A model generated the notes under the pieces. That model was not told the DNA's origin and made no database searches. It saw only the letters and a program-made list of their open reading frames with translations. A stretch of 18,807 nucleotides of DNA from Deltaproteobacteria bacterium (lineage in GTDB: Bacteria > Desulfobacterota > Desulfobacteria > Desulfobacterales > C00003060): positions 1 through 18,807 of the forward strand of contig JAFDFO010000013.1 in assembly GCA_019309815.1 (NCBI GenBank), given 5' to 3'. The position numbers were made by a program, and so were the translations under genes. Shown here piece by piece: positions 7,817 to 14,780 of this stretch; position 1 is the first letter of the stretch, and every line of letters starts with the position of its first letter.

Positions 7817-8194
7817 TCACGCCTCCAGAACCACGACGGCAACCGCATACCCGCCGTCATCCGCAAGACTCAAGAAGCTGTTCTTGATGCCATGGCGTTG
7901 GCAGAATTCCTTGGCTTTCTTGTGCAACTCGAGGCGCGGAGGGCCGGTGTCGGGTCGCAAAACCTCGATATGTTGTAAGCCCAGCCCGTTGCGAAATCCC
8001 AGTCCGAGGGCCTTTGAAAAGGCCTCTTTGGCTGCAAAACGAAGAGCAAACCGGGATGCAGCATTGGCTTTGTGATGGCAATATGCGATCTCGGACGGCG
8101 TAAATACGCGCTTGAGAAACCGATCTCCCCAACGGGCGATGATGTTCTCCATCCGGGTGACTTTAACCATATCGATGCCTATGCCGTAGATCAT
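7817..8194 (-). CDS. acpS: Holo-[acyl-carrier-protein] synthase
   Basis: A 125-residue enzyme that transfers 4'-phosphopantetheine from CoA to acyl carrier protein, needed for fatty acid synthesis. The N-terminus MIYGIGIDMVKV carries the magnesium-binding aspartate (D8), and RFAAKEAFSKALG is the second signature with its catalytic glutamate. The C-terminal strand reads SLADDGGYAVAVVVLEA, closer to the Escherichia coli version (LTDE...YACATV) than to the LSHD type. ATG at 8194 gives the family N-terminus; a TTG three codons upstream is open too. No strong ribosome binding site is visible. The stop codon is one nucleotide from the nnr start, and a strong inverted repeat lies upstream. Confidence 0.95.
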   Translation of the reverse strand: MIYGIGIDMVKVTRMENIIARWGDRFLKRVFTPSEIAYCHHKANAASRFALRFAAKEAFSKALGLGFRNGLGLQHIEVLRPDTGPPRLELHKKAKEFCQRHGIKNSFLSLADDGGYAVAVVVLEA

Positions 8195-8216
8195 ATCAGT
8201 CAATAGTCAAAGGTAT

Positions 8217-8280
8217 GTTGCGAGTTACGAGTTGCGTGTTGCACGTTTTAACCCGTAACTCGTAACCCGCAACTCGCAAC
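8217..8280. repeat. Heptad-built inverted repeat between pdxJ and acpS
   Basis: The left arm is four 7-bp units (gttgcga, gttacga, gttgcgt, gttgcac; 8217-8244). The right arm is four units of the opposite sense (ccgtaac, tcgtaac, ccgcaac, tcgcaac; 8253-8280). The arms can pair imperfectly across about 28 bp around an 8-nt loop, with the outermost seven pairs perfect. In the mRNA it would form a long hairpin between the pdxJ stop and the acpS start. There is no T-run typical of an intrinsic terminator. Confidence 0.8.
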
Positions 8281-8333
8281 CGTTGTCTCGTGTATCAGGG
8301 AAATCTTGTCCCACAAAAACATTTTCCTGGTCA

Positions 8334-9053
8334 CTACAGCTGTTTGACGAGCGCGATCATTTCCCGAACGGCCCGATCCAGACCCACCAACACCGCTCGG
8401 GCTATGATGCTGTGGCCAATACTAAACTCATCAATTTCCAGGAGCCCTTCGAATTGCTTGATGGTCTGGTAACCGAGGCCATGACCGGCGTTAACACCAA
8501 GTTTCAGCTTGTGGGCAAGCTTGGCGCTATTGACGATTCTTTCAAAGGCCTCGAAACGTTCTTTCGGGGTTTCTGCATCACAAAACATTCCGGTATGTAT
8601 CTCTACAAAATTTGCATCTATCCGATGGGCAAGTTTGATCTGGTCCAGGTCAGGGTCGACAAACAGGCTGACAGGGAACCCTCCTTTCTGAAGGGTTTTG
8701 ACCGCTTCGGACACGGTATCTTTATTCCCTTCAAGATCGAGCCCCCCCTCGGTAGTCAACTCCTCTCGTTTCTCCGGCACTAACGTTACAAGATCAGGTT
8801 TGATTTCTAAGGCAAAGTCAATCATTTCCGGGGTTGCGGCCATTTCCAGGATCAATTTGGTTTGAACGGTCTTCCGTAGAATCTCTACGTCTCGGTCTTG
8901 GATGTGCCGCCGGTCTTCCCTCAGATGAACAACGACCCCGTCCGCCCCGGCTAATTCCACGATGCCTGCGGCTGTGACCGGATCCGGAATATTGATTCTT
9001 CTTGCCTCCCTGAGCGTGGCAACATGATCAACGTTAACTGCTAAACCTGGCAT
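8334..9053 (-). CDS. pdxJ: Pyridoxine 5'-phosphate synthase
   Basis: A 239-residue TIM-barrel enzyme that condenses 1-deoxy-D-xylulose 5-phosphate with 3-amino-2-oxopropyl phosphate, the last ring-forming step of DXP-dependent vitamin B6 synthesis. Visible signatures are NVDHVATLREAR (7-18), VVVHLREDRRHIQDRDV (about 40-56), the TLVPEKREE stretch (about 91-99) and NAGHGLGYQTI (about 193-203). Length is normal. AGAGGT about 5 nt before the ATG supports the start. It is separated from acpS by 139 bp containing a long hairpin, and from ybeY upstream by a 366-bp repeat element, so it may be transcribed partly on its own despite lying in the cluster. Confidence 0.97.
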   Translation of the reverse strand: MPGLAVNVDHVATLREARRINIPDPVTAAGIVELAGADGVVVHLREDRRHIQDRDVEILRKTVQTKLILEMAATPEMIDFALEIKPDLVTLVPEKREELTTEGGLDLEGNKDTVSEAVKTLQKGGFPVSLFVDPDLDQIKLAHRIDANFVEIHTGMFCDAETPKERFEAFERIVNSAKLAHKLKLGVNAGHGLGYQTIKQFEGLLEIDEFSIGHSIIARAVLVGLDRAVREMIALVKQL

Positions 9054-9419
9054 TTTTAACCTCTCAACCTTGTACTTGGGATTGCCAAACTGCTGAGCCT
9101 AGTGTCGTGTCCCAGAAGTTATTTACAAAAGTCAGAGCAAACATGATCTCCGCGGTGAGTCGTTAAAATGTAAAGCTCGAAGCACGAAATCCGAAATCCG
9201 TACTGTTCTCAAGGCGTAAGCCGCAAACAATTCCGAATGACCGAAATTCAAATGACCGAAACATGATTACAACAGCATAGGCCTAAATCGTTTATGTCAT
9301 TAGAACATTCGAATTTGTTTCGGATTTCGATATTCGGATTTCGGATTTATAAGATCGTCTTTGTGGGTCCTGTGCGATTTTGGAGATTATGCAAGTTATT
9401 TATGAAATAGAATACTATA
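9054..9419. other. pdxJ-ybeY gap, occupied by a repeat element
   Basis: This 366-bp gap within the cluster has no gene. Most of it is the composite element E1. Outside the element, a second aagttattta motif (9394-9403) echoes the one inside its left end (9116-9125). No promoter for pdxJ could be assigned with confidence. Confidence 0.5.
9102..9355 (+). repeat. Composite dispersed element, copy E1
   Basis: The left end (9102-9188) matches the reverse complement of 15972-16058 over 87 bp without gaps and with about 11 differences, nearly all transitions. The right end cggatttataagat (9342-9355) matches the far end of the second copy at 13 of 14 positions. The interior holds a heptad array (tcgaagc, acgaaat, ccgaaat; 9177-9197), the module tactgttctcaaggcg with aagccgc (9201-9228), two copies of aatgaccgaa 15 bp apart (9236 and 9251) and an opposing heptad array (ttcggat-like, 9319-9353). 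No ORF is present. It fills most of the pdxJ-ybeY gap. Confidence 0.75.
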
Positions 9420-9851
9420 TCACAAAAGTCTCAACAATTCTTCTTCTTTGAGCATCATTGTTTCGGCTTGCTTCGGGGTTTTTTCGTGATCAAATCCAAG
9501 AAGGTGCAGAATACCGTGAATCAACAGCTGATCAAATCGTAGTTCAACAGAGATATCCGCATCTTTTGCTTCGCGGGCAGTTGTGTCGAGGGATATGACC
9601 ACGTCTCCCAAGAGATTCGGATTGATATGTCCGAACGGTCCCTGCTGCATTGGGAACGCAATCACGTTGGTTGCACCGGATCGCTTGAGATATTCTTCGT
9701 TAAGCCTGGCAATCTCCGAATCGTCCACAATGAGGATAGACAATTCACCCTCAGGACATCCCAAGGCGTTTAAGATTGTCCGTGCCTTCCTCTCTATCTT
9801 CTTGTGCGCGATCTTGTGGCGACCTTGTCTGTCTTCTATCAGGATCTCCAT
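9420..9851 (-). CDS. ybeY: Endoribonuclease YbeY (rRNA maturation factor)
   Basis: A 143-residue zinc-dependent endoribonuclease acting in 16S rRNA 3' maturation and ribosome quality control. The metal-binding signature HGILHLLGFDH is at 112-122, with ligands H112, H116 and H122. The central SILIVDDSEIARLNEEYL (38-55) and TNVIAFPM (61-68) are also family hallmarks. The start is supported by AGGA about 6 nt before the ATG and by the N-terminus matching the family. The first 101 nt overlap the 3' end of the upstream HD-protein gene in another frame, an unusually long overlap that implies coupled translation. Confidence 0.96.
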   Translation of the reverse strand: MEILIEDRQGRHKIAHKKIERKARTILNALGCPEGELSILIVDDSEIARLNEEYLKRSGATNVIAFPMQQGPFGHINPNLLGDVVISLDTTAREAKDADISVELRFDQLLIHGILHLLGFDHEKTPKQAETMMLKEEELLRLL

Positions 9852-12198
9852 TCGCTGTCCTGGACCCGCTATTGACTCGGGTATCGCCCTCGGGATATTC
9901 GATTCGATGATGGTGGATTCCGGTCAAGATCTTGTTAAAACTCCTCGCAATTTCATGGAGGTCTTTTAGTGTGAGTTCGCACTCATCCAGCTGACCATCT
10001 AAGAATATCTTGTTGATAATCTTTTGAAGGAGTCCTTGAATTCGCGCCGGGGTAGGGTTTTCCAAAGCTCGAGACGAAGCCTCTACTGCATCGGCCAGCA
10101 GAACAAGACCCGCCTCTTTCGTCTGAGGCCTGGCACCGGGATACCTGAAATGTTCCATTTTGACGCTATCTTCACCCTTTTGCTGCTTTGCTTTTTCGAA
10201 AAAATACGTGATCAGGCTTGTCCCATGATGTTGTTGAATGATATCGATAATTCCCCTCCCCAGCTTGCCATTTTTGGCTATCTCTACACCGTCTTTCACG
10301 TGCGCAATAAGGATGAGGCTCGACATGGATGGGGCAAGTTTGTCATGTTTGTTTTCCCCTCTCGCTTGGTTCTCAATGAAATAAAGGGGCTTCTTGATCT
10401 TGCCAATATCGTGATAGTATCCACTCGCTTTGGCCAACAGGGGATTAGCACCAATCGTAGCGGCGGCAGCCTCCACAAGACTTCCTACCACTACAGAATG
10501 ATGGTACGTCCCAGGAGCTTCAAGCATCAGCTTTCTGAGAATAGGGCGGTCCAGATTGGCCAGTTCCAATAGCTTGATGTCTGTAGTATAACCAAACATC
10601 ATCTCTATGACAGGCGCCAATCCGGTAACCAAGATGCCTGAAACAACCCCTCCCGCCAAGCTGAACATCCAATCCCCGGCAAGCTTGAAATCCAACCCCC
10701 AGCCTTCATACAGGTGGAGTGCACTCACCACGAGCATGTTGACCAGCCCCACCTTTAGTCCGGCCTTGATCAACGTGCCTCGTTCCTTACACGTGCGTAC
10801 CCAATAGCTTCCTGTAATGCTGCTCAGCAGGAAGAACACAAACATCTCAAATCGGTTTTCGAACAGAAATGCCGCAAGGAATGCCATGGCAAGGGAAAAG
10901 GGGAGCGCTATCCGCACACCCAAGAATAGGCATACCGTCATTGAGCCGGTAGCAATTGGGATTGCATATAGAAGGGAGGACGCTTCAATTGAATACGGAA
11001 CGCCTCGCGCAATAACCGTCGTCAAGGGGGCTGACACTTTGATCAAGAAGAAGAGGGTGATGAGCATAAGGGATAAGAACAGCAGGTCTCTTATGTTTAC
11101 AGTGGGGGTGCCGTGTGTTTGAAAATTGACACTAAATGAGATAACAAAGAACACCATGACGAGCAGCATAAACCCTACAATACTCGTGAATAGCTGTTCC
11201 TGTTCCGTTTCAGCTTGCAGAGCCTCCAGCTTGTGTAGCTCGGTGTCCGTGACTTTTTCTCCTTCTCGAAGGAGCATCTCCCCCTGTTTAACCTGGGTCA
11301 GCACTGCCTTGACTTCGGCAACAGCCTTCTTCTTGCGTTCTTCGGTTTCTCCCTTGTTGAGCGTGAGGTTTGGTTGCGTCATGCCCTGCGCCATATCCAC
11401 GATCAGATTACGGAGAGAATAGCTGACCTCCGTAAGTTCTTGTAGTTCAACTTCAGCTATAGCTGCCTGGGCTTCGTCCGGGCTGTAGAAATTCTGCAGG
11501 TTTCCCACAGAAGCTTCTTTGAGGGAAGGAAGTCTTCGAACCACAATACCCTTGTCCTGCTCCTGGAGTAGAACTTGTTTGTTGGCAACGATCCCGATTC
11601 CCAGTACAGTCTCAAGCAATTGATTAATGTGGCTTGAGATAGCGTCAGAAAACCCCTCCTTTTCGAGTATTTTGTAATCACCATCGGTGATTTGAATCCC
11701 CACTACGTTTTCAAAAGTTTGTTTTTCGGCCCAAATCAGACCGTGGAGAGACATGGTCTGCCCAGGCGGGACAACCACTCCAGCTGTAAGTTCCTGAGCT
11801 TTCTCGGGTTGTTCAGGTTGCCCTGCATCGTCCGCATTTCGTTGACGGGCTGCGGCTATTTCCCGCATGTACACGAACGCCTGTGTAACACGATTCCCAA
11901 GTTCTGCTGCCAGGGTGTCGTCAAGGTCATAAATGGTCAGAACAGAACGGGAAGTTTCGTCCCGCTTCGCCTGCGTTGCTTCTTTGTCCTCAATAAGAAA
12001 GTCCTTGGGCGATTTGATATCTTTCTGGACAATGTCTCCCACCTGATACTTGGGAAGAGTCATCGAGGGGCTAGGAAACAAGAACAGAGCAATGATAAGG
12101 CTCGTCATAAACAACAACAATGCCGTGATATTCGAACTACTATGTGGACGGTCAAGAACCGGCATGCTTGGTTTCTTTAGTTTTTCACCATGACTCAT
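9751..12198 (-). CDS. PgpH-like 7TM-HD phosphohydrolase (probable c-di-AMP phosphodiesterase)
   Basis: An 815-residue inner-membrane protein. One N-terminal membrane segment (about 23-41) is followed by a large extracytoplasmic 7TMR-HDED domain (about 50-335), seven membrane segments (about 336-535) and a cytoplasmic HD domain. The HD motif residues are H566/H567 in GTYHHSVVVG and H596-D597 in GYYHDIGKIKKP. Relatives such as Listeria PgpH hydrolyse cyclic di-AMP; I infer the same here. The family usually ends near HHHRIEYP (762-769). The remaining 46 residues are rich in Arg, Asp and Gly, and most of this stretch (from about residue 782) is encoded within ybeY in another frame, so it is probably an unconserved tail. 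The start lies 24 nt after phoH. Confidence 0.92.
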   Translation of the reverse strand: MSHGEKLKKPSMPVLDRPHSSSNITALLLFMTSLIIALFLFPSPSMTLPKYQVGDIVQKDIKSPKDFLIEDKEATQAKRDETSRSVLTIYDLDDTLAAELGNRVTQAFVYMREIAAARQRNADDAGQPEQPEKAQELTAGVVVPPGQTMSLHGLIWAEKQTFENVVGIQITDGDYKILEKEGFSDAISSHINQLLETVLGIGIVANKQVLLQEQDKGIVVRRLPSLKEASVGNLQNFYSPDEAQAAIAEVELQELTEVSYSLRNLIVDMAQGMTQPNLTLNKGETEERKKKAVAEVKAVLTQVKQGEMLLREGEKVTDTELHKLEALQAETEQEQLFTSIVGFMLLVMVFFVISFSVNFQTHGTPTVNIRDLLFLSLMLITLFFLIKVSAPLTTVIARGVPYSIEASSLLYAIPIATGSMTVCLFLGVRIALPFSLAMAFLAAFLFENRFEMFVFFLLSSITGSYWVRTCKERGTLIKAGLKVGLVNMLVVSALHLYEGWGLDFKLAGDWMFSLAGGVVSGILVTGLAPVIEMMFGYTTDIKLLELANLDRPILRKLMLEAPGTYHHSVVVGSLVEAAAATIGANPLLAKASGYYHDIGKIKKPLYFIENQARGENKHDKLAPSMSSLILIAHVKDGVEIAKNGKLGRGIIDIIQQHHGTSLITYFFEKAKQQKGEDSVKMEHFRYPGARPQTKEAGLVLLADAVEASSRALENPTPARIQGLLQKIINKIFLDGQLDECELTLKDLHEIARSFNKILTGIHHHRIEYPEGDTRVNSGSRTANGDPDRRQTRSPQDRAQEDREEGTDNLKRLGMS

Positions 12199-12222
12199 TG
12201 GACTTATCCCATACCTTGTGCA

Positions 12223-13239
12223 TCACTGTTGTGGACCCGCGTTTCCCTGATATTCGAGGTCCTCATAAGCCTTGATAATGTCTTGGACTAGTCGATGTCG
12301 GACGACATCTTTCTTTGAAAAGTTCACAAAAGAAATCCCCCCTATGCCCTGCAAGATCGCCTGCGCCTGTATGAGGCCTGAAAGCTTCCCGCTGGGTAAG
12401 TCGGTCTGGGTTACGTCACCCGTAATGACTGCCTTCGAACTGAATCCAAGACGCGTCAAGAACATCTTCATCTGTTCTGACGTTGTGTTCTGGGCTTCAT
12501 CTAAGATAACAAAGGAATCGTTGAGGGTTCGACCCCTCATAAATGCCAGGGGCGCCACTTCTATGGCCCCCTGATCAATAAGTCGAGAGGCCTTTTCATA
12601 TCGCATCATATCGTGGAGGGCGTCATACAAAGGCCTCAAATAGGGATTAACTTTCTCATAAAGGTCTCCTGGAAGAAAGCCAAGACTCTCGCCGGCTTCC
12701 ACAGCCGGACGTGTCAGGATAATGCGATTGACGTCACCTTTTGTCAGCGAAGAAACAGCCATAGCCATAGCCAGGTAAGTTTTACCAGTGCCGGCGGGAC
12801 CGATGCTGAAGACGATATCGTGTTTTCGCATAGCGTCGATGTATGCCTTCTGGGCGACACCTTTGGGAGTAATCGGTATCTTCTGAGAGGTAATGTAGAC
12901 GGTGTCCAGAAAAATATCTCTGAGCTTGACTCGATCATCGCCGCTTACGATACGGATTGCATAGTCAATATCGCTTTCGTAGATCGGATACCCCTCTTCA
13001 ACAAGCCCATAAAGTTCTTTGAGGAGCTTTTCCACAAGCCGCATGGTTATGGGGTCCCCATGCAGACTAATCCCGCTGCCTCTAGCGTGAATCTGAATGT
13101 CTAGGGTTTCTTCGATCTGTCGGAGATGCCGATTCTGCTCACCAAACAGGCTTTTTGCCGCGACATTGTCGCCGAAGGTAATCTTCAGGCCCTCGGGATT
13201 CGCAGTCTTGGCTCTGCGAGGAGTTGGTTGTGTCTTCAT
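12223..13239 (-). CDS. phoH: PhoH-family ATPase
   Basis: A 338-residue PhoH-like protein (also called YbeZ where it sits beside ybeY). An N-terminal KH-like region (about 17-80) precedes the ATPase domain with Walker A GPAGTGKT (147-154), Walker B FVILDE (243-248) and TGDVTQTDLP. YbeZ partners with YbeY in RNA metabolism, so its place two genes before ybeY fits that pairing. No Shine-Dalgarno sequence is visible before the ATG, but the N-terminus matches the family. It is the first gene of the minus-strand cluster, and a candidate promoter lies within 45 nt of its start. Confidence 0.95.
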   Translation of the reverse strand: MKTQPTPRRAKTANPEGLKITFGDNVAAKSLFGEQNRHLRQIEETLDIQIHARGSGISLHGDPITMRLVEKLLKELYGLVEEGYPIYESDIDYAIRIVSGDDRVKLRDIFLDTVYITSQKIPITPKGVAQKAYIDAMRKHDIVFSIGPAGTGKTYLAMAMAVSSLTKGDVNRIILTRPAVEAGESLGFLPGDLYEKVNPYLRPLYDALHDMMRYEKASRLIDQGAIEVAPLAFMRGRTLNDSFVILDEAQNTTSEQMKMFLTRLGFSSKAVITGDVTQTDLPSGKLSGLIQAQAILQGIGGISFVNFSKKDVVRHRLVQDIIKAYEDLEYQGNAGPQQ

Positions 13240-13252
13240 GGCGAGAGAATTT

Positions 13253-13280
13253 CGTATAGCACGTCTGAACGCTTTTGCAA
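13253..13280 (-). promoter_or_regulatory. Candidate sigma-70 promoter for phoH and the minus-strand cluster
   Basis: On the minus strand TTGCAA (plus 13275-13280) is followed after 16 nt by TATACG (plus 13253-13258). Each hexamer matches the consensus at 4 of 6 positions. It lies about 14-41 nt before the phoH ATG. The -35 hexamer is inside a perfect 7-bp inverted repeat. Confidence 0.3.
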
Positions 13281-13291
13281 ACTACAAAAGC
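13271..13291. promoter_or_regulatory. Perfect 7-bp inverted repeat, possible operator
   Basis: GCTTTTG, a 7-nt spacer and CAAAAGC form a perfect dyad overlapping the proposed phoH -35 hexamer. The geometry (14-nt centre to centre) would suit a dimeric regulator, but no known operator is recognised. Confidence 0.3.
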
Positions 13292-13320
13292 CGGACAGGC
13301 GGATCCTTCATCCAGCCGAA

Positions 13321-13356
13321 AAATGGCTTGACTTGCAAGGGGCCATTTGTTACAGC
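13321..13356 (+). promoter_or_regulatory. Candidate promoter for cvpA-mazG with flanking inverted repeat
   Basis: TTGACT (13328-13333) is followed after 17 nt by TACAGC (13351-13356), a good -35 and weak -10 match. AAATGGC (13321-13327) and GCCATTT (13342-13348) form a perfect 7-bp inverted repeat around the -35 hexamer. Initiation would be about 30 nt before the cvpA ATG. Confidence 0.3.
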
Positions 13357-13393
13357 TCGCCGAGCATAAATCGTAATAAAAACGGAAACATCG

Positions 13394-13918
13394 ATGAATA
13401 TTCTAGACATCTTCATTCTCGTCATTCTTGGTTTTTGCCTTGTCCGCGGCATTTTTAGAGGTATCGTAAAGGAGCTGACATCCATTGTGGGCGTTTTCGT
13501 CGGCTTCTATGTGGCCTACAACTTCTACCCGGTCGCAGCGGTCCTCATTTCCCGATTCTTCACCAACGAGGCATATCTGAACATTGTCAGCTTCTTTCTG
13601 GTTTTCACCATCCTGTTCCTTGCTGTCGGGCTTGTGGGCGTGATTCTTAAACACCTGTTCAAAGCTGTTGCTCTGGGTTGGGCCGACCGGCTCCTTGGTG
13701 CCACTTTCGGCTCTGTCAAAGCGGTACTTATCGTATCTGTCCTGTTAGTGCCTGTAACCACTTATCTTCCTCAGAATTCCCCTGTCATCAAGAACTCCCT
13801 CCTGGCACCGTATGCGACGAAGATCTCCCAGATATTGGTCACCGTGGTGCCAAAAGAAATGAAAGAAAAATTCCGCGAAAACATCAACGCATTGAAAGAA
13901 ACTTGGAAAGATCTGTAG
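13394..13918 (+). CDS. CvpA family inner-membrane protein
   Basis: A 174-residue protein with about four hydrophobic segments. The start MNILDIFILVILGFCLVRG is followed by GIVKELTSIVGVFVGFYVAY, then a segment around residue 57-80 and one around 105-120 (GSVKAVLIVSVLLVPV). This layout and the R/G-rich loop after the first helix are typical of the CvpA family, named for colicin V production in E. coli, where it is needed through its effect on purF expression. Its molecular function is not settled. GGAAA about 7 nt before the ATG is a weak ribosome binding site. It overlaps the proposed mazG start by 16 nt. Confidence 0.9.
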   Translation: MNILDIFILVILGFCLVRGIFRGIVKELTSIVGVFVGFYVAYNFYPVAAVLISRFFTNEAYLNIVSFFLVFTILFLAVGLVGVILKHLFKAVALGWADRLLGATFGSVKAVLIVSVLLVPVTTYLPQNSPVIKNSLLAPYATKISQILVTVVPKEMKEKFRENINALKETWKDL

Positions 13919-14634
13919 ACTCGCTGCCTGCAGGCTTTGACGGCCTTGTTGCTTTGGTCGAGATTCTGCGAAGCGACCGCGGTTGCCCGTGGGATCGTGA
14001 ACAGACGACAGAGCAAATCAAGACCTATCTGCTGGAAGAGGCTTATGAACTTCTGGAAGCCCTTGAGTCTGATGATCCCGAGAACGTGTCTGCTGAGCTT
14101 GGAGACCTCCTTTTTCACATCGTCTTTCTGGCGAGAATATTTGAGGAAGCAGGGGTTTTTGATATGGGGCACGTCATACAAGTGATAATGGAGAAGATGA
14201 TCCGGCGTCACCCCCATGTATTCGGCCAGGTCCAGCTGTCCAACTCGGATGAGGTCAGACGTCAATGGCACGAGATCAAGCAGAGAGAGGCCAAGCTCAA
14301 AGACGCAGCGCCGAGCTCATCTCTCAGTTCAGTTCCACGAAACCTCCCGGCCCTCATGCGTGCGTATCGTATCTGCGAACGCGCCTCCAGACTGAGCTCT
14401 GACGCATCAAACGTTGATAGTACCATTGAAGGATTGGACAAGACACTGGCAACATTCAAGGCATCCCTCGCGGCAGGGGATTCAACCAAGCTGACCGAAG
14501 AGCTTGGGGATCTCCTCTTCGCAATCGTGAATCTGGGCAGGATTGTCCGAGTTCATCCTGAAACAGCCCTCACTCAGACCACAGACAAGTTCGTCGCTCA
14601 GTTCGAGCACACAGAAGACTCACCGGAAGAATAA
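13903..14634 (+). CDS. mazG: MazG-family nucleoside triphosphate pyrophosphohydrolase with degenerate second domain
   Basis: A 243-residue protein from a TTG start overlapping the end of cvpA. No ATG is available close by, so the exact start is uncertain. MazG hydrolyses NTPs to NMP and pyrophosphate. The first domain is intact: GCPWDREQT (27-35), the metal-binding EExxE as E45, E46 and E49 in LLEEAYELLEAL, ELGD (65-68) and RRHPHVFG (101-108). In the second domain ELGDLLF (200-206) is kept. By alignment to E. coli MazG, however, the EExxE motif is replaced by L178-D-K-T-L182. The C-terminus stops at FVAQFEHTEDSPEE, about 30-40 residues short of the usual end, and the stop codon is followed at once by an 8-bp tandem array. 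Activity, if any, probably resides in the first domain. Confidence 0.92.
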   Translation: MERSVDSLPAGFDGLVALVEILRSDRGCPWDREQTTEQIKTYLLEEAYELLEALESDDPENVSAELGDLLFHIVFLARIFEEAGVFDMGHVIQVIMEKMIRRHPHVFGQVQLSNSDEVRRQWHEIKQREAKLKDAAPSSSLSSVPRNLPALMRAYRICERASRLSSDASNVDSTIEGLDKTLATFKASLAAGDSTKLTEELGDLLFAIVNLGRIVRVHPETALTQTTDKFVAQFEHTEDSPEE

Positions 14635-14666
14635 TGGAGTACTGGAGTATTGGAGTGTTGGAATAA
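14635..14666. repeat. 8-bp degenerate tandem array after mazG stop
   Basis: Four units in register start immediately after the TAA: tggagtac, tggagtat, tggagtgt, tggaataa. The array belongs in style with the 7-bp arrays elsewhere in the window, and the CTGGA-type unit resembles the array touching the tsaE stop. Confidence 0.75.
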
Positions 14667-14780
14667 AGCGGAACACCCCTGCCTGTCTGGTGACGAGAAA
14701 GCCCTCCAAATTGCGTATGATCCACCAATTATCTTAACTGTTACATTAACCTATTTGGGGGCACTCCCAGAGTCTCAACC

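Noticed and set aside
13678..13902. N-terminal extension of MazG from the ATG at 13678
   Set aside because: The extra 75 codons lie inside cvpA in another frame and read as non-family sequence; similarity to MazG begins only after the TTG at 13903.
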